41,403 nucleotides of DNA from Gallionellales bacterium GWA2_60_18 (GTDB taxonomy: Bacteria; Pseudomonadota; Gammaproteobacteria; Burkholderiales; Gallionellaceae): assembly GCA_001801105.1 (NCBI GenBank), contig MGWS01000001.1, forward strand, positions 1 to 41,403, given 5' to 3'. The notes below the pieces were generated by a model that searched no databases, had not been told where the DNA came from, and saw nothing but the letters and a program-made list of their open reading frames with translations. Of this stretch, positions 32,844 through 41,120 are shown piece by piece (the stretch's first letter is position 1; every line of letters starts with the position of its first letter). The translations under genes were made by a program, and so were the position numbers.

Positions 32844-33948
32844 TTAAACGCCTTGCTTCAGGCTCGCTGCGATGAAATCGTCGAGGTCGCCGTCGAGCAC
32901 GGCCTGGGTGTTGCCGACCTCGTAGTTGGTGCGCAGATCCTTGATGCGCGACTGGTCGAGCACGTAGCTGCGGATCTGGTGGCCCCAGCCGATATCCGAC
33001 TTGGTATCTTCCAGCGCCTGCTTCTCTTCGTTGCGCTTGCGCAGTTCTTCTTCATACATGCGCGACTTCAGCATGGACATGGCTTCGGCGCGGTTCTTGT
33101 GCTGCGAGCGGTCGTTCTGGCACTGCACCACGATATTGGTCGGAATGTGGGTGATGCGCACCGCTGAGTCGGTCTTGTTGATGTGCTGGCCGCCCGCGCC
33201 GGAAGCGCGATAGGTGTCCACGCGCAGGTCGGCGGGGTTGATATCGACCTCGATGGAGTCGTCCACTTCGGGATAGACGAACACGCTGGAGAACGAGGTG
33301 TGGCGACGGTTTCCCGAGTCGAACGGCGACTTGCGCACCAGTCGGTGCACGCCGGTCTCGGTGCGCAGGTGGCCGTAGGCGTATTCGCCGCTGACCTTGA
33401 GGGAAGCGCCCTTGATGCCGGCGACTTCGCCGTCGGACTGTTCCAGCACTTCGACCTGGAAGCCCTTGCGTTCGCAATAGCGCAGATACATGCGTAGCAG
33501 CATGGACGCCCAGTCCTGGGCTTCGGTACCGCCGGAGCCGGCCTGGATGTCGACGAAGCAGTTGTTCGGGTCCATCGGGTTGGCGAACATGCGGCGGAAT
33601 TCCAGCGCGGCAACGCGTTTTTCGATGTCCCGGACGTCGGTGGCGATGCTTTGCAGGCTGTCCTCGTCGCTCTCGGCTTGCGCCATCTCGAACAGTTCCG
33701 AGGCATCGGCGAGGTTCTGCTGGATCTGCGTCAGGCCGGATACCACATCTTCCAGCATCTTGCGCTCGCGTCCCAGTTCTTGGGCGCGCTTGGCGTCGTT
33801 CCAGATGGCGGGGTCTTCGGCGAGTTGTGAGACTTCTACCAGACGATCACGCTTGGTATCGAAGTCAAAGATACCTCCGCAGTTCGGCGCTGCGGACGGA
33901 GAGGTCCTGCAACTGGTTGGAGAGGGCATTGAGTTGTTCGGCTTCCAT
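32844..33948 (-). CDS. prfB: Peptide chain release factor 2 (programmed +1 frameshift)
   Basis: Recognises UGA and UAA stop codons. A short first frame starts at ATG 33948 ([13 protein letters not shown], 27 codons to ...ELRRYL) and hits an in-frame TGA at 33865-33867. A +1 shift at CTT-T-GAC continues in the second frame ([19 protein letters not shown]), giving 367 residues in total. The second part has the GGQ peptidyl-hydrolysis motif ([17 protein letters not shown]) and the [13 protein letters not shown] block with the RF2-type SPF tripeptide. Simple ORF callers start the gene in the wrong frame at 33929. Confidence 0.97.
33864..33877 (-). promoter_or_regulatory. prfB: prfB +1 recoding site
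   Basis: The minus strand reads GGAGGTATCTTTGAC: a Shine-Dalgarno-like AGG shortly before CTT TGA C, as in other RF2 genes. Low RF2 lets the ribosome slip at CTT-TGA, so RF2 autoregulates its synthesis. Confidence 0.95.
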
Positions 33949-33980
33949 GATGATGTCGTTGCGTGCTGAAAAGGCCGCGA

Positions 33981-35243
33981 TTATAACGCAATCAGTCCGG
34001 CCAGTACGCCTGCCGACATGGCGAGGAAGCCTGCCATGACGCGCCTCGCCAGTTGCCAGCCGCCGATGAAGGCGACCATGCCGAACTTGAATGCGAGGTT
34101 GGCGATGAACGCGATCGCGATCGCCGTGACGGTCTGGCGTTGGTCCAGCTGGCCGAGGTTGAACAGGCGCAGGCTGGACAGGGTGATGGCATCCACGTCG
34201 GTCAGCCCCGATATCAGCGCCACGATATACAAACCCTGGCTGCCCGCGATGTCAGCCATCCAGGCCGCGCCGAGCAGCACGACCACGTAGAGCAGGCCGA
34301 AGCCGAGTGCGGTGGAGAGGTCGGCCGGGTTGCGGGTCTTGGGCAGGTAGAGCTCGGGTGTCTCGTCGGTCTTGCGCCACCCGTACAGGATGGCGGTCAG
34401 GCCGCCGGCGAGGCCGCCGAGCAGGACCGGCACCAGCCCGGAGAGCGCGCTGTAGGCCACCACGGAGCTGACGACGAGCAGGCGTAGCAGCACCACTGTG
34501 CTGGCGATGACAATCACCGATGCCGCGAGTTTTTCCATGACGAGGTCATCCTTGCCGTGCCGCGCATAGACCATGGTGGTGGCGGTGCTGGAGACCAGCC
34601 CGCCCATGACGCCGAGCAGGGGTGCGCCATAGCGGGTTCCGACGATGTGCAGCGCGGCATATCCGGCCAGGCTGAGCCCGGAGATCAGCACCACCATCAG
34701 CCATGCCTGATAGGGATTGAAGGCCTGGTAAGGGCCATAGCTCTGGTCGGGCAGGATGGGCAGGACGATGAAGCTCAGCACGGAGAATTGCAGCACCGCG
34801 ACCAGGTCGCGCCGCGTCAGCCGCTGCGACAGGCCGCGCAGTTCCGGTTTGAAGTAGAGCAGGGCGGTGATGCCGACCGCCAGCATCACCGCGAGTTTGG
34901 CCAGCCCGTACCAGACCATTGCGCCGAGCGCGTAGCTCAGCAACAGGGCGATGACTGTGGTGGTGCCGGGGTCATCTTCGCGATTCGGCGGGATGAGGTA
35001 GGCGGCGATGATCATGCCGGCGACGGCGGCCAGTCCGGCGATCAGCAGCCAGGGTGTCCCGGTCTCGTCGGCGAGCAGCGCGCACAGCGTGCCGAACAGG
35101 GTAACCAGCGCGAAGGTACGCAGGCCGGCCTTGGCCGACGGGTTACGTTCGCGTTCGAGCCCGATCAGCAGGCCGATGGCCAGGCTGGTGAGGAATTGCG
35201 GCAGTGTCTCGATGCCGTTGCCGTGGAGGAAACCGGTATCCAT
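33981..35243 (-). CDS. MgtC/DUF4010-family membrane protein
   Basis: 420 residues with roughly a dozen membrane segments. The N-terminal half has the MgtC/SapB signature (FLTSLAIGLLIGLERERNPS, AGLRTFALVTLFGTLCAL). The C-terminal half is DUF4010 (GVMGGLVSSTATTMVYARHG, LSTALGFGLLYVVVLLGAAW, GLTDVDAITLSSLRLFNLGQ). MgtC proteins affect ATP synthase and Mg2+ homeostasis in pathogens, but this two-domain family has no proven role. The gene starts 3 bp after recJ and ends 32 bp before prfB, inserted between genes that commonly adjoin in relatives. Confidence 0.87.
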   Translation of the reverse strand: MDTGFLHGNGIETLPQFLTSLAIGLLIGLERERNPSAKAGLRTFALVTLFGTLCALLADETGTPWLLIAGLAAVAGMIIAAYLIPPNREDDPGTTTVIALLLSYALGAMVWYGLAKLAVMLAVGITALLYFKPELRGLSQRLTRRDLVAVLQFSVLSFIVLPILPDQSYGPYQAFNPYQAWLMVVLISGLSLAGYAALHIVGTRYGAPLLGVMGGLVSSTATTMVYARHGKDDLVMEKLAASVIVIASTVVLLRLLVVSSVVAYSALSGLVPVLLGGLAGGLTAILYGWRKTDETPELYLPKTRNPADLSTALGFGLLYVVVLLGAAWMADIAGSQGLYIVALISGLTDVDAITLSSLRLFNLGQLDQRQTVTAIAIAFIANLAFKFGMVAFIGGWQLARRVMAGFLAMSAGVLAGLIAL

Positions 35244-35246
35244 GTC

Positions 35247-36980
35247 TCACTCTGCGCTGCGCCAGTTGTGGATGATGAGCTGCAAGGTCTGCGTGCCATT
35301 GTATTCATTGACGTCGAGGCTGTACACGACGCGCACCCGTGGCGGCAGGTTTTCGGCCTGGTTGAACAGGATGGCGTCGAAGGGGACGCGCTGTTTCTCC
35401 AATCGCAGCTTGAGGTGCTTCTCGCCGACCACGCGCTGGTTCTGCACGCTGAAGACATCGTCGAACTGCGGCGCGGGAAATCCTTGTCCCCACACCTGCT
35501 CATCCAGCAGGCGTGCCGTTGCCAGATCCATCTCGGCGCGTTCCAGTGTGCCGTCGGTCTCGATGCGCCGCGCCAAGGATTCGGCGTCCAGCCATTCGCG
35601 TGCGACCTGCTCGAATGCCTGCGCGAATGCGGCGAAGTCCGGTTCCGCGATGCTCAGTCCCGCCGCTGCCGCGTGCCCGCCAAACTTTCTGATCAGCGCG
35701 GGCTGGCGCTTGCTGACGAGATCCAGCGCATCGCGCAGGTGCAGCCCGGCGATGGAGCGCCCAGAGCCTTTCAGCTCGCCATCATTGGCGCGCGCGAAGG
35801 CGATCACCGGGCGATGGAACTTGTCCTTGAGGCGCGAGGCGAGGATGCCGATCACGCCCTGATGCCAGCTCTCGTCGAACAGCGCGAGGCTGGAATTCCC
35901 GGCGGGGTCGAAATCCGCCAGCGTGACCAGAGCGCTGTCCTGCATCTCCGTCTCGATGCTGCGCCGTTCGCGGTTGAGCGCATCCAGCCGCGCGGCGATC
36001 TGGCGGGCGGTTGCCGCATCGTCGGTCAGCAGGCAGGCGATGCCGAGACTCATGTCCTCCAGCCGTCCCGCCGCGTTGAGGCGCGGCCCGACCGTGAAGC
36101 CGAGATCGCGGCTGGAGGCGCGCGCCGGGGATTTCTTCGCGGCTTCCAGCAGCGCGGCGATACCCGCACAGGCGCGCCCGGCGCGGATGCGCAGCAATCC
36201 CTGCTGCACCAGGATGCGGTTGTTCTGATCCAGTTTCACCACGTCGGCGACCGTGCCCAGCGCCACCAGATCGAGCAATTCGGCCAATTTTGGCTCCCCT
36301 CTCCCGTTTACGGGAGAGGGGCTGAGGGAGAGGGTGGGGTGTTGCGCGAACTCGCCGCGTTCGCGCAACTCGGCGCGCAGGGCCAGCAGCACATAGAACA
36401 TCACGCCGACGCCGGCCAGATGCTTGCTGGGGAAGCCGCAGCCCGGCTGGTTCGGATTGACGATGCAGGCGGCATCCGGGAGCGTGTCGCCCGGCAGGTG
36501 ATGGTCGGTGACCAGTACCTGCATGCCCATGCGGTTCGCCTCCGCCACGCCCTCGACACTGGCGATGCCGTTATCCACCGTCAGCAGCACATCCGGCTGC
36601 GATGCGGCGGCCAGCCGGACGATCTCCGGCGTCAGGCCGTAGCCGTATTCGAAACGGTTGGGGACGATGAAATCCACCTGCGCGCCGAAAGCGCGCAAGC
36701 CGCGCACCGCTACGGCGCAGGCGGTCGCGCCGTCGGCATCGTAGTCGGCGACGACCAGCAGTCTCTTCCGCGCGGCGAGCGCGTCGGCGAGCAAGCGCGC
36801 CATTTCGCGGGCGTTCTTCAATTGATCGAACGGCAGCAAGCGGGCCAGCGAGGTGTCGAGCTGCATGCCGTCGGAGATGCCGCGCGCCGCGAATACCCTT
36901 GCCAGCGCGGGCGGATAGCCCGCGTCGAGCAGCTGTTGCAGGGATGGTTCCGGGATGTCGCGCGGCGTGATTTCTGGCAT
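35247..36980 (-). CDS. recJ: Single-strand-specific 5'-3' exonuclease RecJ
   Basis: 577 residues, the family length. The DHH-superfamily motifs are intact: LLVVADYDADGATACAVAV (motif I), DNGIAS, VTDHHLPGD (motif III), and the C-terminal DHHA1 motif KFGGHAAAAGLSI. It degrades single-stranded DNA in recombination and mismatch repair. About residues 215-229 (HPTLSLSPSPVNGRGE) are encoded by a palindromic repeat (36296-36339) placed between RELRERGEFAQ and the conserved LAELLDLVALGTVADVV; this loop is variable in the family, so activity is probably retained. First gene of the compact recJ-MgtC-prfB-lysS run. Confidence 0.96.
   Translation of the reverse strand: MPEITPRDIPEPSLQQLLDAGYPPALARVFAARGISDGMQLDTSLARLLPFDQLKNAREMARLLADALAARKRLLVVADYDADGATACAVAVRGLRAFGAQVDFIVPNRFEYGYGLTPEIVRLAAASQPDVLLTVDNGIASVEGVAEANRMGMQVLVTDHHLPGDTLPDAACIVNPNQPGCGFPSKHLAGVGVMFYVLLALRAELRERGEFAQHPTLSLSPSPVNGRGEPKLAELLDLVALGTVADVVKLDQNNRILVQQGLLRIRAGRACAGIAALLEAAKKSPARASSRDLGFTVGPRLNAAGRLEDMSLGIACLLTDDAATARQIAARLDALNRERRSIETEMQDSALVTLADFDPAGNSSLALFDESWHQGVIGILASRLKDKFHRPVIAFARANDGELKGSGRSIAGLHLRDALDLVSKRQPALIRKFGGHAAAAGLSIAEPDFAAFAQAFEQVAREWLDAESLARRIETDGTLERAEMDLATARLLDEQVWGQGFPAPQFDDVFSVQNQRVVGEKHLKLRLEKQRVPFDAILFNQAENLPPRVRVVYSLDVNEYNGTQTLQLIIHNWRSAE
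36296..36339. repeat. CCCCTCTCCC...GGGAGAGGGG palindromic repeat inside recJ
   Basis: CCCCTCTCCCGTTTACGGGA followed by GAGGGGC and a second GGGAGAGGG run. It is the clearest member of the repeat type also found in rluD, pgeF and 11596-11689; the 10-bp arms are perfect. The length and position keep the recJ frame. Confidence 0.8.
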
Positions 36981-37068
36981 GGGGCGGCTGGTTCGGGATG
37001 GCGGAAAACTCCGCTGAGTGTAGCAAACTGCGGCAGCCCGTCGCCTCGTTTTTTTCAGGCAATTGCGT

Positions 37069-37074
37069 TAGAAT
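37069..37074 (+). promoter_or_regulatory. lysC: Possible -10 element for lysC
   Basis: TAGAAT followed by CGCGCC lies 36 bp before the lysC GTG. It resembles the TATAATTCGCGCC arrangement at 7041. The -35 match is poor. Confidence 0.35.
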
Positions 37075-37109
37075 CGCGCCCACTTTTACAAGTCAGGCAT
37101 AGAAAAATC

Positions 37110-38342
37110 GTGGCATTGATCGTTCAGAAGTACGGCGGCACTTCGGTGGGTAATCCGGAGCGCATCAAGAACGTGGCGCGACGCGTCGCGAAATTCAAGG
37201 CACAAGGGCATCAGGTCGTGGTGGTGGTCTCCGCGATGAGCGGCGAGACCAACCGCCTGATCCAGCTCGCGCAGCAGATTCAGCAACATCCCGATCCGCG
37301 CGAGCTGGACGTGATCATCTCCACCGGCGAGCAGGTCACCATCGGCCTGCTGACGCTGGCGCTCAAGGAACTGGGACTGAAGGCCAAGAGCTACACCGGC
37401 GGCCAGGTCAAGATACTCACCGACAGCGCCTTCACCAAGGCGCGCATCGTCAGCATCGACGAGCAGAATATCCGCACCGACCTGGCGAACGGCTGTGTGG
37501 TGGTGGTCGCCGGTTTCCAGGGTATGGACGAGGACGGCAACATCACCACGCTGGGGCGCGGCGGCTCCGATACCACCGGCGTGGCGCTCGCCGCCGCGCT
37601 GGGTGCCGACGAATGCCAGATATACACCGATGTGGACGGCGTCTATACCACCGACCCGCGCGTGGTGCCAGAAGCGCGCCGCCTGAAGACCATCACCTTC
37701 GAAGAGATGCTGGAAATGGCCAGCCTCGGCTCCAAGGTGCTGCAGATACGCTCGGTGGAATTCGCCGGAAAATACAAGGTCAAGCTGCGTGTGCTGTCCA
37801 GCTTCGAGGAAGAGGGCGACGGCACGCTGATTACTTTTGAGGACGAAGACAAAATGGAACAAGCCATCATTTCCGGAATCGCATTCAACCGCGACGAGGC
37901 CAAGATCACCGTAATCGGCGTACCCGACAAACCCGGCATCGCCTACCAGATTCTGGGGCCGGTCTCCGATGCCAACATCGACGTGGACATGATTATCCAG
38001 AACGTCGGCATGGACGGCACGACAGATTTCTCGTTTACCGTACATCGCAACGATTTCACCAAGGCGATGGACCTCCTGAAGAGCAAGGTGCAGCCGCATA
38101 TAGGCGCGCGTGACGTGATGGGCGACAACAAGACCGCCAAGGTCTCCGTGGTCGGCGTCGGGATGCGTTCGCATGTCGGCATCGCCAGCAAGATGTTCCG
38201 TACCCTGGCGGAAGAAGGTATCAACATCCAGATGATCTCCACCTCCGAGATCAAGATATCCGTGGTCATCGACGAGAAATATCTGGAGCTGGCAGTGCGT
38301 GTATTGCATAAAGCATTCGATCTGGATCAGGAAGACGCATAA
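37110..38342 (+). CDS. lysC: Aspartate kinase
   Basis: First step of the lysine/threonine/methionine pathway: ATP-dependent phosphorylation of aspartate. 410 residues from GTG 37110 (VALIVQKYGGTSVGNPERIK). The KYGGTSV substrate motif, VVSAMSGETNRL, LGRGGSDTTGVALAAALGAD and YTDVDGVYTTDPR are intact. Two C-terminal ACT domains (ITVIGVPDKPGIAYQILGPV; VSVVGVGMRSHVGIASKMFR) mediate feedback inhibition. The open frame extends far upstream, antisense to recJ, but family alignment places the start here. Confidence 0.96.
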   Translation: MALIVQKYGGTSVGNPERIKNVARRVAKFKAQGHQVVVVVSAMSGETNRLIQLAQQIQQHPDPRELDVIISTGEQVTIGLLTLALKELGLKAKSYTGGQVKILTDSAFTKARIVSIDEQNIRTDLANGCVVVVAGFQGMDEDGNITTLGRGGSDTTGVALAAALGADECQIYTDVDGVYTTDPRVVPEARRLKTITFEEMLEMASLGSKVLQIRSVEFAGKYKVKLRVLSSFEEEGDGTLITFEDEDKMEQAIISGIAFNRDEAKITVIGVPDKPGIAYQILGPVSDANIDVDMIIQNVGMDGTTDFSFTVHRNDFTKAMDLLKSKVQPHIGARDVMGDNKTAKVSVVGVGMRSHVGIASKMFRTLAEEGINIQMISTSEIKISVVIDEKYLELAVRVLHKAFDLDQEDA

Positions 38343-38387
38343 ACCGTTTGACCGTTTAGCCCCGAGTCAGTATTATTCGCGGCCTTC

Positions 38388-38481
38388 GGAGAGGTGGCCG
38401 AGTGGTCGAAGGCACGCCCCTGCTAAGGGCGCATACGAGCTTAAACTTGTATCGAGGGTTCGAATCCCTCCTTCTCCGCCA
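38388..38481 (+). tRNA. tRNA-Ser(GCU)
   Basis: 94 nt including an encoded CCA. The acceptor stem GGAGAGG pairs with CCTTCTCC, the anticodon loop CTGCTAA gives GCU, the long variable arm (ATACGAGC...) is typical of serine tRNAs, and the T-loop is GGTTCGAATCC. It reads AGC/AGU codons. Confidence 0.95.
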
Positions 38482-38499
38482 AGGCAACATCTTCAAAAT

Positions 38500-38576
38500 G
38501 CGCCCGTAGCTCAGCTGGATAGAGTACTTGGCTACGAACCAAGGGGTCAGGAGTTCGAATCTCTTCGGGCGCACCA
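38500..38576 (+). tRNA. tRNA-Arg(ACG)
   Basis: 77 nt including an encoded CCA. The acceptor stem GCGCCCG/CGGGCGC is perfect, the anticodon loop GCTACGAAC gives ACG (A34 is normally converted to inosine), and the T-loop is AGTTCGAATCT. It lies 18 bp after the tRNA-Ser gene; the pair is probably co-transcribed. Confidence 0.96.
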
Positions 38577-38581
38577 TATTT

Positions 38582-38612
38582 AAAGGCTTCCAGCGATGGA
38601 AGCCTTTTTCTT
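38582..38612 (+). terminator. Rho-independent terminator after the tRNA pair
   Basis: Perfect 10-bp stem AAAGGCTTCC/GGAAGCCTTT with loop AGCGAT and a T-rich tail (TTTTTCTTT). Confidence 0.88.
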
Positions 38613-38680
38613 TATACGATTTGCGCGACTATTTTTTGCCACACGAAACAGTTGCCGCGAAGGATGGCAGTCGTTGCTGA

Positions 38681-38701
38681 TGGTCGAGGCGGGGGGATTG
38701 A
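38681..38701 (+). other. Decayed copy of the tmRNA 3' end, same orientation (att-like)
   Basis: TGGTCGAGGCGGGGGGATTG matches the plus-strand reading of the ssrA 3' end (TGGTGGAGGCGGGGGGAATT at 38963) apart from one substitution and one missing base. ssrA ends are common integration sites. The stretch 38613-38916 has no credible gene, and contains a repeated CGCCTGCATGCG (about 38719 and 38808). Confidence 0.5.
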
Positions 38702-38878
38702 CCATACTCGCCAGCCAACTCGCCTGCATGCGCGCTGGCGTTCGCAGGCTCGCAGCAGTGCCGCTCGAATTCCCCGCTACCTTGCAGGCCGCGCATTCGC
38801 CTGCATGCGAATGCCGCTTCGGTCTACAAACAGTACGCAGGTGCTGTATTGTTTTACGCCCTCCGCCCCCGCCGTCCG

Positions 38879-38933
38879 TGCCGGACGGGGTTTCAATTCC
38901 CTCTCAACTTCGCATGCAACAAATAAAAATGGC
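38879..38933 (+). other. Decayed copy of the tmRNA 3' end and terminator arm, inverted
   Basis: The plus strand here reads GGACGGGGTTTCAATTCCC followed by CAACAAATAAAAATGGC. The minus strand of ssrA reads GGACGGGGGTTCAATTCCCC followed by the same CAACAAATAAAAATGGC. It thus forms an extended inverted repeat with the real ssrA end. Confidence 0.6.
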
Positions 38934-38964
38934 CACCCTGACGGGCAGCCATTTTTATTTGTTG
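38917..38964 (-). terminator. ssrA transcription terminator
   Basis: Perfect 17-bp arms CAACAAATAAAAATGGC and GCCATTTTTATTTGTTG around a 14-base loop. On the minus strand the stem starts at the tmRNA 3' end and has an AT-rich outer half with T-rich sequence. Confidence 0.85.
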
Positions 38965-39330
38965 GTGGAGGCGGGGGGAATTGAACCCCCGTCCGCAAGC
39001 ACTCTACAGATAGTTCTACATACTTAGTCTGGTTATTTGATTTAATCCGTTTGCCGCCAGCCGACAGGCTGCCACCGGACGAGTCACCTTGTTTTTAGCT
39101 TCGAGCAAAGTGACCCTGCTCGACACGATCCCATGTTAGGACCTCGCTCATCTCAGCCTTGCGGCTTCGAGCCTCCCCATGGGAGAGAAGGTGCGAGGTC
39201 TAGCTGACTAAGCAGCTAAAGCGTAGTTTTCGTCGTTTGCGACTAGTTTTTTCCAGCTGATTTACGAGGTGGCGGGTCCTCGGTATGCCCTACGCTGCTT
39301 TGCAACCCACGTCGAAGCCAGGTCGCCCCC
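38963..39330 (-). ncRNA. ssrA: Transfer-messenger RNA (tmRNA)
   Basis: About 368 nt. The 5' end GGGGGCGACCTGGCTTCGAC and the 3' end ...TTCAATTCCCCCCGCCTCC plus ACCA form the tRNA-like acceptor stem and T-arm. The resume codon GCA at 39238-39240 starts the tag AANDENYALAA (first Ala from the charged tmRNA) ending in TAG at 39208-39210. tmRNA with SmpB rescues ribosomes stalled on truncated mRNA and tags the product for proteolysis. The tag is the betaproteobacterial type. Confidence 0.97.
39208..39240 (-). CDS. ssrA: tmRNA proteolysis tag ORF
   Basis: Ten codons, ANDENYALAA, then TAG. Internal reading frame of tmRNA, translated only after trans-translation. The LAA end is the ClpXP/ClpAP degron. 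Confidence 0.97.
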   Translation of the reverse strand, partial: ANDENYALAA

Positions 39331-39371
39331 GGTTCGTTTGTTACAAGCGTGCCGGATTGTAGCACGCTGTA

Positions 39372-40025
39372 TCAGAGGGCGAGGTAACGGATAAGTTCCG
39401 CAGGGTTGTCCACGCTGCCCTGGGCGTTCCAGTTTTCGACCGAGGTATCGCTGCCGGCGTAGCCGTAGCTGGCGATGATGCCGGGCATGGCGGCGGCGTT
39501 GGCGGCTTGCATGTCGCGCAGATCATCGCCGAGGTAGAGGCAGTGTGCGGGGGGGACGCTGGCCAGTTCGCAGGCATGGAGCAGCGGGGCGGGGTGGGGT
39601 TTGGCCTCTGCGCAGGTGTCGCCGCTGACCAGGCAGGCGGCGCGGGTGGTCATGCCCAGCGCCTGCATCAATGGGACGGTGTAGCGCCGCGGCTTGTTGG
39701 TGACGATGCCCCATTTGATGCCGCGCCGCTCCAGCTCGGCGAGCAGTTCGGCCATGCCGGGGAACAGCCGGGTATGCACACAGATGTTGTGCTCGTAGTA
39801 GTCGAGGAAGATGTCGCGCAGGGCGTCGTAGTCCGGGTCGTCCGGGGTGATGCCGAAGCCGAGCCCGAGCAGGCCGCGCGAGCCGTGCGAGGCCTGCGGG
39901 CGGATGGTTTCCAGCGGTAGCGGCGGCAGGTTGCGCGCGGCGCGGGTGTGGTTCAGCGCGGCGGCGAGGTCGGGGGCGGTGTCGGCGAAGGTGCCGTCCA
40001 GGTCGAACAGGACGGCTTCAATCAC
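39372..40025 (-). CDS. gph: Phosphoglycolate phosphatase
   Basis: HAD-superfamily phosphatase, 217 residues, which hydrolyses 2-phosphoglycolate. HAD motif I is [20 protein letters not shown] (nucleophile Asp9, general acid Asp11), motif II is IVTNKP, the motif III Lys is in AEAKPHP and motif IV is [15 protein letters not shown]. The residue after DGT is Phe rather than the usual Leu. The start overlaps the ubiG end by 8 bp, the common ubiG-gph pair. Confidence 0.92.
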   Translation of the reverse strand: MIEAVLFDLDGTFADTAPDLAAALNHTRAARNLPPLPLETIRPQASHGSRGLLGLGFGITPDDPDYDALRDIFLDYYEHNICVHTRLFPGMAELLAELERRGIKWGIVTNKPRRYTVPLMQALGMTTRAACLVSGDTCAEAKPHPAPLLHACELASVPPAHCLYLGDDLRDMQAANAAAMPGIIASYGYAGSDTSVENWNAQGSVDNPAELIRYLAL

Positions 40026-40713
40026 GCCGGCAAGCGATCATGTAGTTGACGCTGGTATCAGTTCCCAGCGAATAGGCCTTGTTGAATGGGTTGTAGCTCA
40101 TGCCGGTGAGGTCGGCGACGGTCAGTTCCGCGTTGCGGCACCATTGCGCCAGTTCGGAGGGTTTGATGAATTTGGCGAAATCATGCGTGCCGCGCGGCAG
40201 CAGGTTGAGCACGTATTCCGCGCCGATGACGGCGAAGAGATAGGATTTCGGGTTGCGGTTGAGGGTGGAGAAGAACACCCATCCGCCCGGTTTGACCAGT
40301 TGTGCGCAGGCGGCGATCACGCTCTGCGGGTCGGGCACGTGTTCCAGCATCTCCAGGCAGGCGACGATGTCGTAGTGGCCGGGCTGCTCGGCGGCGAGGT
40401 CTTCCACGGCGATCTTGCGGTAATCGACCCGTTTGCCGCTTTCCAGCAGATGCAGTTTGGCGACTTGCAGCGATTTGTCGGCGAGATCGATGCCGGTGAC
40501 GCTGGCATTCAGTCCGGCCATGCTTTCCGACAGGATACCGCCGCCGCAACCGACGTCCAGCACGTTCTTGCCGGCCAGACCGGCCAAGCGGTCGATGTAG
40601 CCGAGGCGTAGCGGGTTGATGTCGTGCAGCGGCCTGAATTCGCTGTTCGGATCCCACCATTTGTGGGCGAGCTGGGAGAATTTTTCCAGCTCGATCGGGT
40701 CGGCGTTGGCCAT
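40018..40713 (-). CDS. ubiG: Ubiquinone biosynthesis O-methyltransferase UbiG
   Basis: SAM-dependent enzyme for both O-methylations of ubiquinone synthesis. 231 residues from ATG 40713 ([20 protein letters not shown]). Motif I is [16 protein letters not shown], followed by [17 protein letters not shown] and the UbiG-typical [14 protein letters not shown] and [20 protein letters not shown]. The start overlaps the stop of the OmpA-family gene by one base (TAATG), indicating coupling. Presence implies respiratory ubiquinone. Confidence 0.95.
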   Translation of the reverse strand: MANADPIELEKFSQLAHKWWDPNSEFRPLHDINPLRLGYIDRLAGLAGKNVLDVGCGGGILSESMAGLNASVTGIDLADKSLQVAKLHLLESGKRVDYRKIAVEDLAAEQPGHYDIVACLEMLEHVPDPQSVIAACAQLVKPGGWVFFSTLNRNPKSYLFAVIGAEYVLNLLPRGTHDFAKFIKPSELAQWCRNAELTVADLTGMSYNPFNKAYSLGTDTSVNYMIACRRD

Positions 40714-41120
40714 TACTTGTTCTTTATCCCGATGATGCTGATGTTGACACGGCGATCCGGGGCGAGACATTCGGCCAGTTTTTTGCCCTGCAACATGTTG
40801 CAGTCTTCCGGTTTGGTGACGGGCTGGCTGCTGCCCATGCCGCTGCTGGTCATCGTGGCGGAGGGGACGCCTTCGCTGACGAGGAAGTTGAAGACAGTGT
40901 TGGCGCGGCGTTCGGAGAGCTTCTGATTGTCTGCTTTGGCTCCGGTGTGGTCGGCGTGGCCGGTGACGACGATATTGTCGTAGGTATAGGTCTTGATCTG
41001 TTCTGCCAGCTGCTTGAGTTTGATCTTGGCCGCCGGTTTGAGCTCCGCCTTGTTCACGTCGAACGACTCGTCCGCGGTCAGGTTGATCTCCACCGGAACA
41101 TGCTGCTTCGCTGCCATCAT
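40713..41120 (-). CDS. OmpA-family C-terminal domain, 5'-truncated
   Basis: 135 residues open from an internal ATG at 41120. The OmpA/Pal peptidoglycan-binding domain is complete: [54 protein letters not shown] and the RRV of APDRRVNIS; an inserted Cys pair ([14 protein letters not shown]) probably forms a disulfide. There is no signal peptide, barrel or lipobox. The frame remains family-like to about 41135 (IAPKH upstream of MMAAKQ) and then hits a stop at 41157-41159. The N-terminal part is therefore missing, cut at the junction with the DsbD-like sequence. Confidence 0.8.
   Translation of the reverse strand: MMAAKQHVPVEINLTADESFDVNKAELKPAAKIKLKQLAEQIKTYTYDNIVVTGHADHTGAKADNQKLSERRANTVFNFLVSEGVPSATMTSSGMGSSQPVTKPEDCNMLQGKKLAECLAPDRRVNISIIGIKNK

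Noticed and set aside
30720..33167. An 815-codon plus-strand open frame
   Set aside because: It is antisense to the CRP-like gene, lysS and prfB; a shadow of GC-rich codon use.
36976..37109. Lysine riboswitch upstream of lysC
   Set aside because: The gap between recJ and lysC is only about 130 bp, with no lysine-riboswitch core that I could recognise.
34557..38342. A 1261-codon plus-strand open frame continuous with lysC
   Set aside because: Everything before 37110 is antisense to recJ and the MgtC-like gene, with low-complexity Gln/Gly/Arg-rich translation typical of GC-rich shadow frames; only the lysC part has family motifs.
38596..39027. Apparent 143-residue protein ending in VEAGGIEPPSAS
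   Set aside because: The recognisable peptide is the antisense reading of the tmRNA 3' end, a well-known false annotation; no ribosome binding site or family support.
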